Numbered from the stretch's first letter, positions 1 through 8,679 are shown. The stretch is DNA of 27,583 bases from UBA11891 sp965658355 (GCA_965658355.1 CBFHRX010000024.1:1-27583), one strand, 5' to 3'. A program made the numbers and translations. The notes: a model not told the origin generated them from the letters alone.

Positions 1-78
1 TCTAGGTGTGGGTTCAGAGTTTTCTTTTAGTGTGTCACTAGCTAAAGAGTAGATTTTTCCTTACGTCATTAGATTTTG

Positions 79-86
79 TAGTTTTG
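79..86 (+). promoter_or_regulatory. Candidate Bacteroidota -7 box before trmB
   Basis: TAGTTTTG matches the TAnnTTTG consensus of the Bacteroidota primary sigma factor. It ends four bases before the trmB ATG, so initiation would fall on or next to the start codon and give a leaderless or nearly leaderless mRNA. No clear TTG-type -33 element is seen about 20 bases upstream, so the call is weak. Confidence 0.33.
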
Positions 87-90
87 CCCG

Positions 91-762
91 ATGGGCAGTA
101 AAAATAAACTCAAGCGTTTTCGAGAAAATGAAACCTTTTCTCATGTGCTTCAACCAAGCCGGGCTCAGCTCAAGCAAGATGAATTTGAATGGAAGGAGCG
201 TTGGGCTTCTTTTTTTAAAAACGACCGCCCCATTGTATTAGAATTAGGCTGCGGAAAAGGAGAATATACGGTCCATTTAGCAGAAAAATATCCGGAAAAG
301 AATTTTATCGGCATCGATATAAAAGGAGCTCGATTTTGGCGTGGGGCTAAAACGGTACAAGAAAAAAGCATGTCTAATGTCGCTTTTATAAGAGCGCAAA
401 TTGAGCTTATTGAAAAACTCTTTGGGAGTCGTGAAGTCAGTGAAATTTGGGTCACTTTTCCAGATCCACAGATAAAGTTTAAAAGGAGTAAACACCGCTT
501 GACCCACCCAGATATGCTAGCGTCATACCAGAATGTATTGATACCCCAAGGCGCCATACATCTTAAAACAGACAGTGAGTTTCTTCATGGATACACACTC
601 GGTATTCTTCACTCTCCAGCCTACACTATCGAATACGCACATCACGATATTTACAACAATCCACATGCTCCTGAGGAGGCCACTGCAGTGCAAACTTTTT
701 ACGAGAAAATGTTTCTAGAAGAAGGGAAAGCGATCACTTATTTAAAGTTCCATCACTCGTGA
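91..762 (+). CDS. trmB: tRNA (guanine-N7-)-methyltransferase TrmB
   Basis: Methylates N7 of guanosine 46 in the tRNA variable loop using S-adenosylmethionine, in the cytoplasm. The 223-residue protein has the usual TrmB length and order of motifs: the SAM-binding loop ELGCGKGEY (about 51-59), an acidic GIDIKG turn (about 74-79), the family signature FPDP (123-126) followed by a basic K-R-S-K-H-R stretch, and HLKTDSE (157-163) near the catalytic site. The ATG at 91 gives the expected basic N-terminus. The stop overlaps the GTG start of the next gene by four bases (GTGA), which suggests translational coupling with the alkyltransferase-like protein. What lies upstream of position 91 (90 bases) shows no coding signal. 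Confidence 0.95.
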   Translation: MGSKNKLKRFRENETFSHVLQPSRAQLKQDEFEWKERWASFFKNDRPIVLELGCGKGEYTVHLAEKYPEKNFIGIDIKGARFWRGAKTVQEKSMSNVAFIRAQIELIEKLFGSREVSEIWVTFPDPQIKFKRSKHRLTHPDMLASYQNVLIPQGAIHLKTDSEFLHGYTLGILHSPAYTIEYAHHDIYNNPHAPEEATAVQTFYEKMFLEEGKAITYLKFHHS

Positions 763-1118
763 AACACAAGCCCCAAACCCTTTCTTTTTTCCAGCAAGTC
801 TATACAGTAGTACGTCAGATTCCACAAGGGCGTGTTTCTACTTATGGTGCTATAGGGCGTTATCTTGGTGCCCCACAAAGTGCACGAATGGTAGGATGGG
901 CAATGAATGCAGCTCATTCTGATAGTACGATTCCGGCGCATCGTGTTGTCAATAGAGTGGGATTGCTTACAGGAAAACACCATTTCGCAGGATCTAAATT
1001 GATGGAGCAATTATTGGAAAATGAAGGGGTGCTTGTTAAAAAAGATCAAGTCCAACATTTTAAAGTAGTTTTTTGGGATCCTACAGAGTATTTAAATCCA
1101 TGGGAAAACGTACTATAG
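759..1118 (+). CDS. Alkyltransferase-like protein (ATL, MGMT fold without the acceptor cysteine)
   Basis: Has the DNA-binding domain of O6-alkylguanine-DNA alkyltransferases: GRVSTYG (24-30), the helix-turn-helix SARMVG (41-46) and the active-site block at 59-64. That block reads P-A-H-R-V-V, with alanine where true alkyltransferases have the acceptor cysteine (PCHRV). By family knowledge, such ATL proteins bind O6-alkylguanine in DNA, flip it out and hand the lesion to nucleotide excision repair, without repairing it themselves. The protein is 119 residues, typical for ATLs. The start is GTG at 759, overlapping the trmB stop by four bases, so the two are probably one transcript. The substitution is a clean GCG codon, and no frameshift is seen. 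Confidence 0.88.
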   Translation: MKHKPQTLSFFQQVYTVVRQIPQGRVSTYGAIGRYLGAPQSARMVGWAMNAAHSDSTIPAHRVVNRVGLLTGKHHFAGSKLMEQLLENEGVLVKKDQVQHFKVVFWDPTEYLNPWENVL

Positions 1119-1120
1119 AC

Positions 1121-1152
1121 TTTGTCATTCTGCTCTAGCACGCCTATATTTG
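1121..1152 (+). promoter_or_regulatory. Promoter for the mrp-nfu-fdx operon
   Basis: TTTG at 1121-1124 and TATATTTG at 1145-1152 match the Bacteroidota -33 (TTTG) and -7 (TAnnTTTG) elements, with a 20-base spacer. They lie in the 88-base gap between the ATL stop and the mrp start. The -7 box sits inside a short inverted repeat (gccta and taggc, 1143-1158), and ggcc-tttt-ggcc follows; whether these act as operators is unknown. Confidence 0.6.
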
Positions 1153-1206
1153 TAGGCCTTTTGGCCGTTGTAATAAGAACGATAGAAGAACACCAAATTC
1201 GTGCAG

Positions 1207-2340
1207 ATGAAAATCACCAGAGAACAAATTAAAAGTGCCCTACAGACCTTAAGTGCGCCTGGTGAGGGAGGAAATTTGATAGACAGCGGAGCGGTCACCA
1301 ATATTCAAATCTTTGGAGACGAAATCGATTTGAATATCAATCTTTCCAATCCCAGTTTACAAGCCCGTAAAAAGCTCGAAGTTAGTATTTTAAAGACGAT
1401 TCATGAGCAGGTTTATGAAAAGGCGAAAATAAAAATCAACGTTACAGTAACAAAAGCTCCCACCCAAGAACCCATTAAAGGGGAAGAAGTTCCTGGAATA
1501 GATTCTATTATTGCGATTTCATCAGGTAAAGGCGGCGTTGGAAAGTCAACAGTGACAGCCAATCTAGCGGTGTCGTTAGCCCAAATGGGATGTAAAGTAG
1601 GGGTATTAGACGCCGATATTTACGGCCCTTCAATTCCGATGATGTTCGATATGGAAGGGGCGCGACCCTTATCTGTACAAGTAGACGGGACCTCTAAGAT
1701 GGAACCGATAGAAAATTATGGGGTCAAGGTTCTTTCCATTGGATTTTTTACCAAACCTGAACAGGCAGTTATCTGGCGTGGCCCAATGGCTACTAAAGCA
1801 TTGAAACAATTGATTTTTGATGCTGCTTGGGGTGAATTGGACTTCCTACTAATTGACTTACCTCCGGGCACGGGGGACATCCACTTGAGTATTGTTCAGT
1901 CCTTACCACTTAACGGAGCTGTTGTAGTAAGTACCCCTCAAAGTGTAGCCCTAGCAGATGCCCGCAAGGGAATTGCCATGTTTCAGCAAGAAAATATTAA
2001 AGTACCCATACTAGGGATCGTTGAAAACATGTCGTATTTTTCTCCAGCGGAGCTTCCTGACCATAAATATTATATTTTTGGAGAGCGGGGTGCAGAGTAT
2101 TTAGCAGCAGACAAAAAAGTACCTTTTTTAGGAGCACTGCCTTTGATACAAAGTGTACGAGAAGCAGCTGATGTAGGAAGACCTGCCGCTTTGCAAAAAG
2201 ACACTCCCGCCAGAGAAGCGATTGATAAAACAGCTCGAAATATGGTAGAAGAACTTCTCAAGCGAAACGAAACGCTACCTCCCACTAAGGTGGTTGAGAT
2301 TACGAACATGGTTGGCTGCAGTGCTGTTACAAAAGAATGA
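1207..2340 (+). CDS. Mrp/NBP35-type iron-sulfur carrier P-loop ATPase
   Basis: A Mrp (ApbC/NBP35) family ATPase that carries or transfers iron-sulfur clusters to apo-proteins in the cytoplasm. The 377 residues comprise an N-terminal MIP18/DUF59-like domain (about 1-85), a linker, and a deviant Walker A loop SGKGGVGKST (106-115). DADIYGPS follows shortly after, and DLPPGTGD (217-224) is the switch region. ATG at 1207 is preferred; an in-frame GTG two codons earlier (1201) would add only M-Q. The stop overlaps the next start by four bases (ATGA). The downstream Nfu-like and ferredoxin genes fit an iron-sulfur assembly role. Confidence 0.93.
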   Translation: MKITREQIKSALQTLSAPGEGGNLIDSGAVTNIQIFGDEIDLNINLSNPSLQARKKLEVSILKTIHEQVYEKAKIKINVTVTKAPTQEPIKGEEVPGIDSIIAISSGKGGVGKSTVTANLAVSLAQMGCKVGVLDADIYGPSIPMMFDMEGARPLSVQVDGTSKMEPIENYGVKVLSIGFFTKPEQAVIWRGPMATKALKQLIFDAAWGELDFLLIDLPPGTGDIHLSIVQSLPLNGAVVVSTPQSVALADARKGIAMFQQENIKVPILGIVENMSYFSPAELPDHKYYIFGERGAEYLAADKKVPFLGALPLIQSVREAADVGRPAALQKDTPAREAIDKTARNMVEELLKRNETLPPTKVVEITNMVGCSAVTKE

Positions 2341-2597
2341 GTATGACAAAGACTGAATTAGAAAAAGCCGTACGAGTTGCATTGGACGAAATACGCCCCT
2401 TTTTAGAATCCGATGGGGGAGATATTTCCCTTGTGGATATTGTAGACGAGAAATTGGTGAAGGTGCAACTTCACGGAGCATGTGTCGCCTGTTCTGTCAA
2501 CCAGATGACCCTTAAAACAGGGGTGGAAATGACCATTAAAAAGCACGTCCCTCAAATTGAAGAGGTTATTAGTGTTGAAGATGCTGACCTCGCTTAA
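2337..2597 (+). CDS. NifU C-terminal-domain (Nfu-type) iron-sulfur scaffold
   Basis: An 86-residue protein made only of the NifU C-terminal domain. It shows the family features: an N-terminal helix with IRPFLESDGGDI (19-30), the valine-rich strand VKVQLHGAC, and the cluster-binding pair C49-x-x-C52. It is expected to hold a 4Fe-4S cluster, usually as a dimer, and to pass it to clients. The gene overlaps mrp by four bases (ATGA) and is itself overlapped by the ferredoxin gene, so the three are likely translated from one message. There is no N-terminal A-type domain, unlike longer NfuA proteins. Confidence 0.92.
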   Translation: MSMTKTELEKAVRVALDEIRPFLESDGGDISLVDIVDEKLVKVQLHGACVACSVNQMTLKTGVEMTIKKHVPQIEEVISVEDADLA

Positions 2598-2925
2598 GAC
2601 TTTTGCCTTGGATATTACGATTAGTCTAACAGATCGAGAAGGCGTTCTTCATGAACTCCAAGCTCCCACAGATATGGGAATGAACTTAATGGAGGTATGT
2701 AAAGCACATGAATTGCCCGTCGAAGGGACCTGTGGTGGAATGGCTTTATGTGCTTCTTGTCAATGTTATATTCACTCCAATCATTCATTGCCAGAAATTT
2801 CGGATGATGAAGAAGCTATGTTGGCAGAGGCTTTTCATGTAAAAGACAACAGCAGGTTGGCTTGTCAGATTCCTATTCACAAAGAATTAGAAGGCTTACA
2901 GGCAGAGCTAGCACCTGAAGAATAA
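2581..2925 (+). CDS. 2Fe-2S ferredoxin, adrenodoxin/ISC type
   Basis: A small soluble electron carrier of the vertebrate/ISC ferredoxin type, 114 residues. The four cluster cysteines are in the C-x5-C-x2-C...C arrangement (about C51, C57, C60 and C95), with a further cysteine at 62. The acidic surface (ISDDEEAMLAEAF) is typical of partner-binding regions in this family. ATG at 2581 is the best start and lies 17 bases inside the nfu gene; a TTG at 2557 would add a less plausible hydrophobic extension. Its position after mrp and nfu suggests it provides electrons to iron-sulfur cluster assembly, which is an inference from context. Confidence 0.9.
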   Translation: MLTSLKTFALDITISLTDREGVLHELQAPTDMGMNLMEVCKAHELPVEGTCGGMALCASCQCYIHSNHSLPEISDDEEAMLAEAFHVKDNSRLACQIPIHKELEGLQAELAPEE

Positions 2926-2952
2926 ATCCCTTTTTTTATAGAGCAGTTTTCT

Positions 2953-2960
2953 TATTTTTG
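2953..2960 (+). promoter_or_regulatory. Candidate -7 box before beta-phosphoglucomutase
   Basis: TATTTTTG fits TAnnTTTG and ends nine bases before the ATG at 2970, predicting a leader of only a few bases. No convincing -33 TTTG is seen at the usual spacing. If real, it would start a separate maltose-use transcript after the ferredoxin gene. Confidence 0.35.
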
Positions 2961-2969
2961 AACGGAAGT

Positions 2970-3614
2970 ATGAAAGCAGCATTATTTGATTTAGACGGGG
3001 TTATCGTGGATACCGCCCAATACCATTTTGAAGCCTGGAAAGGCATTGCAGAAAAACTAAACTACACATTGAGTAAAGAAAAAAACGAAGCTCTAAAGGG
3101 CGTGAGTCGTGTAGATTCTTTAAATAGAATTCTTGAATGGGCAGGTACAACCATAGAAGAAAATGTATTTCAGTCGTTTTTGCAGCATAAAAATGAAGCC
3201 TATCTAAACTACGTAGAAGTTCTAGGTCCTGGAGATGCGCTTCCAGGTGTTATATCCTTTCTTGAAGAATTAAAGCAAAAAGGAATACCGATTGCTTTGG
3301 GCTCTGCAAGTAAAAATGCACGCCCCATCCTGGAACGTTTAAAGATTACTCACTTGTTTGAGGCTATAGTAGACGGTAATGATGTGCGATTTAGCAAGCC
3401 CAATCCAGATGTTTTCTTGCAAGGCGCTATGAAATTGGATGTAAAACCAGAAAACTGTGTCGTCTTTGAAGATTCACAAGCGGGAATTGAAGCTGCATTA
3501 GCGGCAAAGATGACTCCCATTGCTATAGGCAATGAAGGTGTGCTTACAAATGCAGTTCATTACATTCCGGGTTTTGAAAAGCAAAACTTGGAAACCCTTG
3601 CTGTCTTTTTTTAA
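2970..3614 (+). CDS. pgmB: Beta-phosphoglucomutase (HAD superfamily)
   Basis: Interconverts beta-glucose 1-phosphate and glucose 6-phosphate, in the cytoplasm. HAD motifs are complete in 214 residues: FDLDGVIVDTA with nucleophile Asp7 and acid/base Asp9, then GSASKNA (about 111-117), lysine in SKPNPDVF (about 143) and VFEDSQAGIEAA (about 165-176). The LKGVSR stretch in the cap domain matches known beta-phosphoglucomutases. ATG at 2970 starts right before the motif; an in-frame TTG at 2958 is less likely. The gene lies 47 bases before a GH65 maltose phosphorylase, whose product is beta-glucose 1-phosphate, which strongly supports the assignment. Confidence 0.93.
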   Translation: MKAALFDLDGVIVDTAQYHFEAWKGIAEKLNYTLSKEKNEALKGVSRVDSLNRILEWAGTTIEENVFQSFLQHKNEAYLNYVEVLGPGDALPGVISFLEELKQKGIPIALGSASKNARPILERLKITHLFEAIVDGNDVRFSKPNPDVFLQGAMKLDVKPENCVVFEDSQAGIEAALAAKMTPIAIGNEGVLTNAVHYIPGFEKQNLETLAVFF

Positions 3615-3661
3615 ATTATAGTCAATAAAACCTGCACCCCTGCTAAAATAAAAATGTCTAC

Positions 3662-5947
3662 GTGAAAGATCAGTATTTAGAATTAGACCCTTGGCAAATC
3701 ATTGAAAAGGAATGGAATCCTGAAAAAGTTACAGCCTCTGAAAGTATTTTTAGTTTGGGGAATGGAGCGATGGGCCAACGTGCCAATTTTGAAGAAAAGT
3801 ACAGTGGAGATCATTTTCAAGGATCCTATGTTGGAGGGGTTTACTATCCAGATAAGACCAAAGTAGGCTGGTGGAAAAATGGATATCCTGAGTATTTCGC
3901 AAAAGTTTTAAATGCACCCAACTGGATAGGGATTGATGTTCAAATAGAAGGTGATTCTCTCGATCTTGCAACTTGTCAAGTTCATCATTTCACCCGAACT
4001 TTAGATATGAAATCGGGGGTGTATAGTAGAGAGTTTGACATAACAACCCCGAAAGGTATTCGATTAAAAGTGCTTAGTAAGCGGTTTTTATCCCTGCAAA
4101 GGACAGAGGTGGGAGCTATAGAATATTCGGTTACCCCTCTAGAGAAGGAGGTAGCGATTTCGTTTACTTCCTACATAGACGGGGGGATTAAGAATCAAGA
4201 CACGAATTGGGATGATCCCTTTTGGGAAGTAGTAGACCAGAAAGCATCACGTTCTGCTTCAGTACTTTTGAATCGCACCTATAAAACAGCTTTTGGGGTA
4301 GGGACCTATATGGCGAACTCCTTATCTGTAGATGCTACGACAGTAATTTCTGACGCTATTATTACAGAAAAACCAAACAGAATTTCGGAAACCTTTACAC
4401 ATACTACAGCCAAGGGGAGCACAGCAACCCTTTTTAAAACAGGGGGGTATGTATCGACACTTAATCATAAAGAGTCCCAGCTCTTTTCAGTGGCAGCAAA
4501 GATTGCAGAAGAAGCACAATCTATTGGCTTTGAGGTTCTATTAGGGGAACAGCAAGAAGCCTGGAAACAGATTTGGGATATGGCCGATATCAAAATAGAG
4601 GGAGATATTGCTTCGCAGCAAGCCATACGCTTTAATATTTTTCAATTGAATCAAACGTATAATGGTGCTGACGCTCGATTGAATATTGGTCCCAAAGGAT
4701 TTACAGGCGAAAAATACGGAGGAAGCACCTATTGGGATACGGAGGCCTATTGCCTTCCTTTTTACATGGCGACCAAGCCCCAATCCGTTGCGCGAAACTT
4801 ACTGAAGTATCGCTATCAGCAATTGGATAAGGCTATTGAAAATGCTGAAAAGCTCGGCTTTAGTAATGGCGCAGCCCTCTATCCAATGGTCACGATGAAT
4901 GGGGAAGAATGTCATAACGAATGGGAAATTACGTTTGAAGAAATACATCGTAATGGTGCGATAGCATTTGCTATTTTCAATTATGCTCGGTATACAGCCG
5001 ATTGGGATTATATTCCTGAAATGGGCTTGGAGGTGCTTATTGGTATCGCTCGCTTTTGGGTGCAGCGCCTAAGTTGGTCTTCAGAAAAAGAAAAGTATGT
5101 AATGCTCGGTGTTACCGGACCAAATGAATATGAAAATAATATTAACAATAACTGGTATACAAACTACCTGGCACAATGGTGTTTGCAATACACTTCTTCT
5201 CAAGTTTCAGAAGTAGCGACAAAAGCTCCCAAAGACTATGTTCGAATTGTATCCAAGACAGCACTTAAGGAAGAGGAGATCCAGCAATGGGAGAAAATAG
5301 GGAAGGAGATCTATTTTCCACGATCAGAAAAACATAACATTTTCTTACAGCAAGACGGCTTTTTAGACAAAGAAATGATTCCAGTAAATGAATTAGATCC
5401 TGCAGAGCGACCTCTGAATCAGTGCTGGTCTTGGGATCGTATTTTACGATCTCCCTATATCAAACAGGCTGACACACTTCAAGGGTTTTATCTTTTTGAA
5501 GATCATTTTACAAAAGAGGAATTACAAAAGCATTATCTGTTTTACGAACCCTTTACCGTACACGAATCGTCGTTATCCCCCTGTATTCATTCCATCTTAG
5601 CGGCTCGATTAGACCGTATGGAGGAAGCCTATGCTTTCTATTTACGCACCTCCCGTTTGGACTTAGACGACTATAATAAGGAAGTACACGAAGGGCTGCA
5701 TATTACTTCTATGGCAGGAACATGGATGAGTGTTGTCGAGGGCTTTGGGGGACTTCGCATGGCAAACGATCAACTTTCCTTGATGCCCAAGTTGCCCGAA
5801 AAGTGGGATTCATTTAGCTTTAAAATACTTTTTAGAGGGGCCATTTTAGAAGTGTATACACACAAAAGCAAAACAGAATTAATTTGGAATGGCGAAAAGC
5901 CTCTTTCGCTATTTTTAAACGGAGTAGAAACGACAGTTTCTCGTTAA
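3662..5947 (+). CDS. Maltose phosphorylase-type glycoside hydrolase family 65 protein
   Basis: A 761-residue GH65 enzyme, expected to phosphorolyse maltose to beta-glucose 1-phosphate and glucose in the cytoplasm (no signal peptide). The beta-sandwich N-terminal domain (about 1-290) is followed by an (alpha/alpha)6 barrel. Barrel motifs include FTGEKYGGSTYWDTE (347-361), ITFEEIHRNGA (423-433) and VTGPNEYENNINNNWYTN (484-501), where Glu489 is the likely general acid. The start codon is GTG at 3662; a nearby ATG at 3653 is out of frame. Kojibiose or trehalose phosphorylases belong to the same family, but the beta-phosphoglucomutase upstream and amylase downstream favour maltose. The length is normal. 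Confidence 0.9.
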   Translation: MKDQYLELDPWQIIEKEWNPEKVTASESIFSLGNGAMGQRANFEEKYSGDHFQGSYVGGVYYPDKTKVGWWKNGYPEYFAKVLNAPNWIGIDVQIEGDSLDLATCQVHHFTRTLDMKSGVYSREFDITTPKGIRLKVLSKRFLSLQRTEVGAIEYSVTPLEKEVAISFTSYIDGGIKNQDTNWDDPFWEVVDQKASRSASVLLNRTYKTAFGVGTYMANSLSVDATTVISDAIITEKPNRISETFTHTTAKGSTATLFKTGGYVSTLNHKESQLFSVAAKIAEEAQSIGFEVLLGEQQEAWKQIWDMADIKIEGDIASQQAIRFNIFQLNQTYNGADARLNIGPKGFTGEKYGGSTYWDTEAYCLPFYMATKPQSVARNLLKYRYQQLDKAIENAEKLGFSNGAALYPMVTMNGEECHNEWEITFEEIHRNGAIAFAIFNYARYTADWDYIPEMGLEVLIGIARFWVQRLSWSSEKEKYVMLGVTGPNEYENNINNNWYTNYLAQWCLQYTSSQVSEVATKAPKDYVRIVSKTALKEEEIQQWEKIGKEIYFPRSEKHNIFLQQDGFLDKEMIPVNELDPAERPLNQCWSWDRILRSPYIKQADTLQGFYLFEDHFTKEELQKHYLFYEPFTVHESSLSPCIHSILAARLDRMEEAYAFYLRTSRLDLDDYNKEVHEGLHITSMAGTWMSVVEGFGGLRMANDQLSLMPKLPEKWDSFSFKILFRGAILEVYTHKSKTELIWNGEKPLSLFLNGVETTVSR

Positions 5948-5972
5948 CTATTTATAGAATAAACACGTACGC

Positions 5973-7400
5973 ATGAAAAAAATAATATTGATACTTGGTG
6001 TACTAAGCCTTGTAGGATGCCAACCAACACAACAAGAAGCACGTAAACCTATTGTTTTTGATCCGATTACGGAACAAGATATTTCACAGGCAGTATTGTA
6101 CGAGGCCAATATTCGCCAATATTCAAATGAGGGAACTTTTAATGCCTTTGCAAAAGATCTCCCCATATTGAAGGAAATGGGTGTTAAGATTTTATGGATG
6201 ATGCCCATAAATCCAATTTCTACGACAAAAAGTAAAGGCCCTTTAGGCAGTTATTATGCCGTCTCTAGTTACGATAAAGTAAACCCTGAGTTTGGAACCT
6301 TAGATGATTTTAAAGCTTTGGTTCGTAAAGCACACGAATTGGGAATGTTTGTGATTTTAGATTGGGTTCCTGGCCATACAGGTTGGGATCATGAGTGGAT
6401 TGAAAGCAATCCTGATTTTTATTTGAAAAACGATGCTGGAGAAATTATAGACCCTATCAATCCATTTACAGGAGAGTCTTTTGGCTGGACCGATGTAGCA
6501 GACTTGAATTATGACAATCAAGACATGCAAGAGGCGATGCGTCAAGCGATGCTTTACTGGGTTCGTGAATGTGATATTGACGGCTACCGCATTGATCAAG
6601 CCTATGCGGTGCCACAAGACTATTACGAGACTACTTTTGCAGCGCTTTCAAAAATAAAGCCTGTTTTCTTACTTGCCGAAACAGATGTCAATCATCCAGG
6701 AGGAATCGAATTGGTTCGTAAATTCGATGCTACTTATGATTGGCCAGGGCACGGTTTGAGTAAGGAAATCGCACAAGGAACGAAAAGTATGTCGGATTGG
6801 GTCCGTCATATAAACCAAACACAAAGCATTTACGGAAAAGAAAATATTTTGGTGAATTTTGTCTCCAATCACGATGAAAATTCATGGAATGGCTCCGTTG
6901 CAGAAAGTTATGGAGATGCGGCAGCCGTTATGACGGCACTTCAATATATGAGTCCAGGAATGCCTTTAATTTATTCCGGTCAAGAATATGACTTAAACAA
7001 GCGTTTGTTGTTTTTTGAAAAAGACAGCTTTCCAAAAGTAGCAGGCGAGACAATGCAGCTCTTGAAAGGATTGGGGCAACTCAAAAATAAATTACCCGTT
7101 TTAGCAGCTGGGAGTCAGCAAGGAGCCTTTCGATTTATCGATAGCGAACGGTCGATTTACCAAAAGTCCCCTACTAACGATGTATTGGTTTTAGAGCGTA
7201 ATCACCAAGGGGATACGCTTTTGTTTGTAGCGAATTTAAAGGATACACATGCCCAATACACCATGCCTTACAATACTCGTCTTCATCGTTATCCTGATAA
7301 TAAAATCAAAAGACTTTCCTCTTCTTATCAATACGACATGAAGCCATGGGAGTTTTGGATTTTATCCAATAAAAAGCTACCGACAACAGTGGCAAGATAA
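5973..7400 (+). CDS. Alpha-amylase family (GH13) lipoprotein
   Basis: A starch- or malto-oligosaccharide-cleaving enzyme anchored outside the cytoplasm. The N-terminus is a lipoprotein signal with lipobox LVGC (Cys16). The (beta/alpha)8 barrel carries the conserved GH13 regions: ILDWVPGHTG (128-137), DGYRIDQA (203-210; nucleophile Asp208), LLAETD (233-238; acid/base Glu236) and SNHDE (298-302). The 475-residue length is typical of small bacterial GH13 enzymes. It lies 25 bases after the maltose phosphorylase gene and so probably shares its transcript. The exact subfamily and substrate cannot be read from sequence alone. No SusC/SusD transporter pair is present nearby. Confidence 0.9.
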   Translation: MKKIILILGVLSLVGCQPTQQEARKPIVFDPITEQDISQAVLYEANIRQYSNEGTFNAFAKDLPILKEMGVKILWMMPINPISTTKSKGPLGSYYAVSSYDKVNPEFGTLDDFKALVRKAHELGMFVILDWVPGHTGWDHEWIESNPDFYLKNDAGEIIDPINPFTGESFGWTDVADLNYDNQDMQEAMRQAMLYWVRECDIDGYRIDQAYAVPQDYYETTFAALSKIKPVFLLAETDVNHPGGIELVRKFDATYDWPGHGLSKEIAQGTKSMSDWVRHINQTQSIYGKENILVNFVSNHDENSWNGSVAESYGDAAAVMTALQYMSPGMPLIYSGQEYDLNKRLLFFEKDSFPKVAGETMQLLKGLGQLKNKLPVLAAGSQQGAFRFIDSERSIYQKSPTNDVLVLERNHQGDTLLFVANLKDTHAQYTMPYNTRLHRYPDNKIKRLSSSYQYDMKPWEFWILSNKKLPTTVAR

Positions 7401-7493
7401 ACCTTGGTTTTGGGTTTGGCGGTTGTTTCCCAATGTGCGATTTATGATTTAGTAGGGCATTTCTAAAATCGGAAAAATCAATACATTGGTGGT

Positions 7494-8255
7494 ATGAAAT
7501 ATTATGTACTTTTTGCGATTTCCATGTTGAGTTTTTCCAGTTGTACCGATTCCTATAGTCCTTTGATTATAGGCCACAGAGGAGCCCGAGGGCACATTGC
7601 CGAAAACACCTTGCCATCCATTCAAAAAGCACTTGATTTGGGAGTTGACGGCGTTGAGATTGATATTTTTCGTTGCGCAAGTGGTGAATTGGTAGTATTT
7701 CACGACGCGACTTTAGAGGCATTAACCGACACCCAAGGATATATCGAGCAATTTTCATTGGATAGCTTGCGAAAAGTATCTGTTTTAGGGGGCTATCAAA
7801 TCCCGACCCTCGAAGAAGTATTGGATCTTATCGATGGAAAAGTATTCTTGAATATTGAGCTAAAGGGAGGGCAAACAGCTCTTTTGACACATGTGCTATT
7901 GAAAACTTATTTTGAAAAATCAGGAAGTAGCTGGAGGTCGGATAAAATTTTGATTTCCAGTTTTAATTGGGAAGAATTAGAAGCGTTTTATAAAGTGAAT
8001 ACAGAGGTTCCAATTGCTATCTTAACAGAGGATGATCCTTTAGATGCGGTCGCGATTGGAAAGCAATTAAAAGCGGTCGCAATTAATCCAAATTATAAAT
8101 CTTTAAACCCTAGTCTTGTGAAAAAGTTGCAGCAAGAAGGATTTGCAGTATACCCTTGGACAGTAAACGAACCCGCGGCAATAGAAGAGATGAAAACCTT
8201 TCGAGTAGATGGAATTATCACCGACTACCCAGAGCGGATTTCCCTATCAAATTAG
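7494..8255 (+). CDS. Glycerophosphodiester phosphodiesterase lipoprotein
   Basis: Hydrolyses glycerophosphodiesters to glycerol 3-phosphate and an alcohol. GDPD-family motifs are present: GHRGARG (27-33), ENTL (37-40), VDGVEIDIF (51-59; metal ligands Glu55 and Asp57), VVFHDATLE (67-75) and, near the C-terminus, DGIITDYPE. A lipobox SFSSC (Cys17) predicts a lipid-anchored extracytoplasmic enzyme. It is 93 bases after the amylase gene, with only a poor -7-like TACATTGG before it, so its co-transcription is uncertain. It faces the next gene tail to tail with one base between the stops. The link to sugar use is only positional. Confidence 0.9.
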   Translation: MKYYVLFAISMLSFSSCTDSYSPLIIGHRGARGHIAENTLPSIQKALDLGVDGVEIDIFRCASGELVVFHDATLEALTDTQGYIEQFSLDSLRKVSVLGGYQIPTLEEVLDLIDGKVFLNIELKGGQTALLTHVLLKTYFEKSGSSWRSDKILISSFNWEELEAFYKVNTEVPIAILTEDDPLDAVAIGKQLKAVAINPNYKSLNPSLVKKLQQEGFAVYPWTVNEPAAIEEMKTFRVDGIITDYPERISLSN

Positions 8256-8256
8256 T

Positions 8257-8679
8257 TTAGGTTTCCTTTTTGGATAGGATTCTTTGATGCGTCCAAGAAA
8301 TGATTAGGCCGGCAAATCCATAATACAGAAGCGACCAGGCAGCGTCTAAGAGGAATGCTGATGAGGTGCTGATTTCATAAGTTCCAAATCCTACCACCCC
8401 CATTCCCAAGCCAACAAAAACCCCCATACAAAGGCCAAACTGAACCCCACTATAGGCTGCTCTTTTTCCGTTCGTAAAAGTGCTGTAGAGATAGGACATT
8501 ACAAAGGCTTGTATAAAACAGCCGATAGCAATTAAAGACAAATTCATCCGCATAGGAATCAGTACCAGCATATTGCTTTCAAAAAAATCGGCAGCAATCA
8601 GGGCGTAAAAAATCCAGCCAAAAAAATAAAGGAAAAAGGCAGCAAGGAGCGCTCCTATAAAAATGTGCTTTTTGAACAT
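8257..8679 (-). CDS. Small polytopic membrane protein of unknown function
   Basis: A 140-residue protein that I do not recognise with certainty. It shows four hydrophobic stretches likely to span the membrane: around residues 5-27, 44-65, 75-98 and 108-128, with charged ends (MFKKH at the start, RILSKKET at the end). Its layout resembles small DUF1761-like membrane proteins, but I cannot confirm that. ATG at 8679 is chosen because it gives the MFKKH basic start before the first helix; a GTG 51 bases upstream is in frame. It is transcribed alone, divergent from mvaD and convergent with the phosphodiesterase gene. Confidence 0.68.
   Translation of the reverse strand: MFKKHIFIGALLAAFFLYFFGWIFYALIAADFFESNMLVLIPMRMNLSLIAIGCFIQAFVMSYLYSTFTNGKRAAYSGVQFGLCMGVFVGLGMGVVGFGTYEISTSSAFLLDAAWSLLYYGFAGLIISWTHQRILSKKET

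Noticed and set aside
165..557. 130-residue minus-strand frame opposite trmB
   Set aside because: Antisense of trmB without protein-like features.
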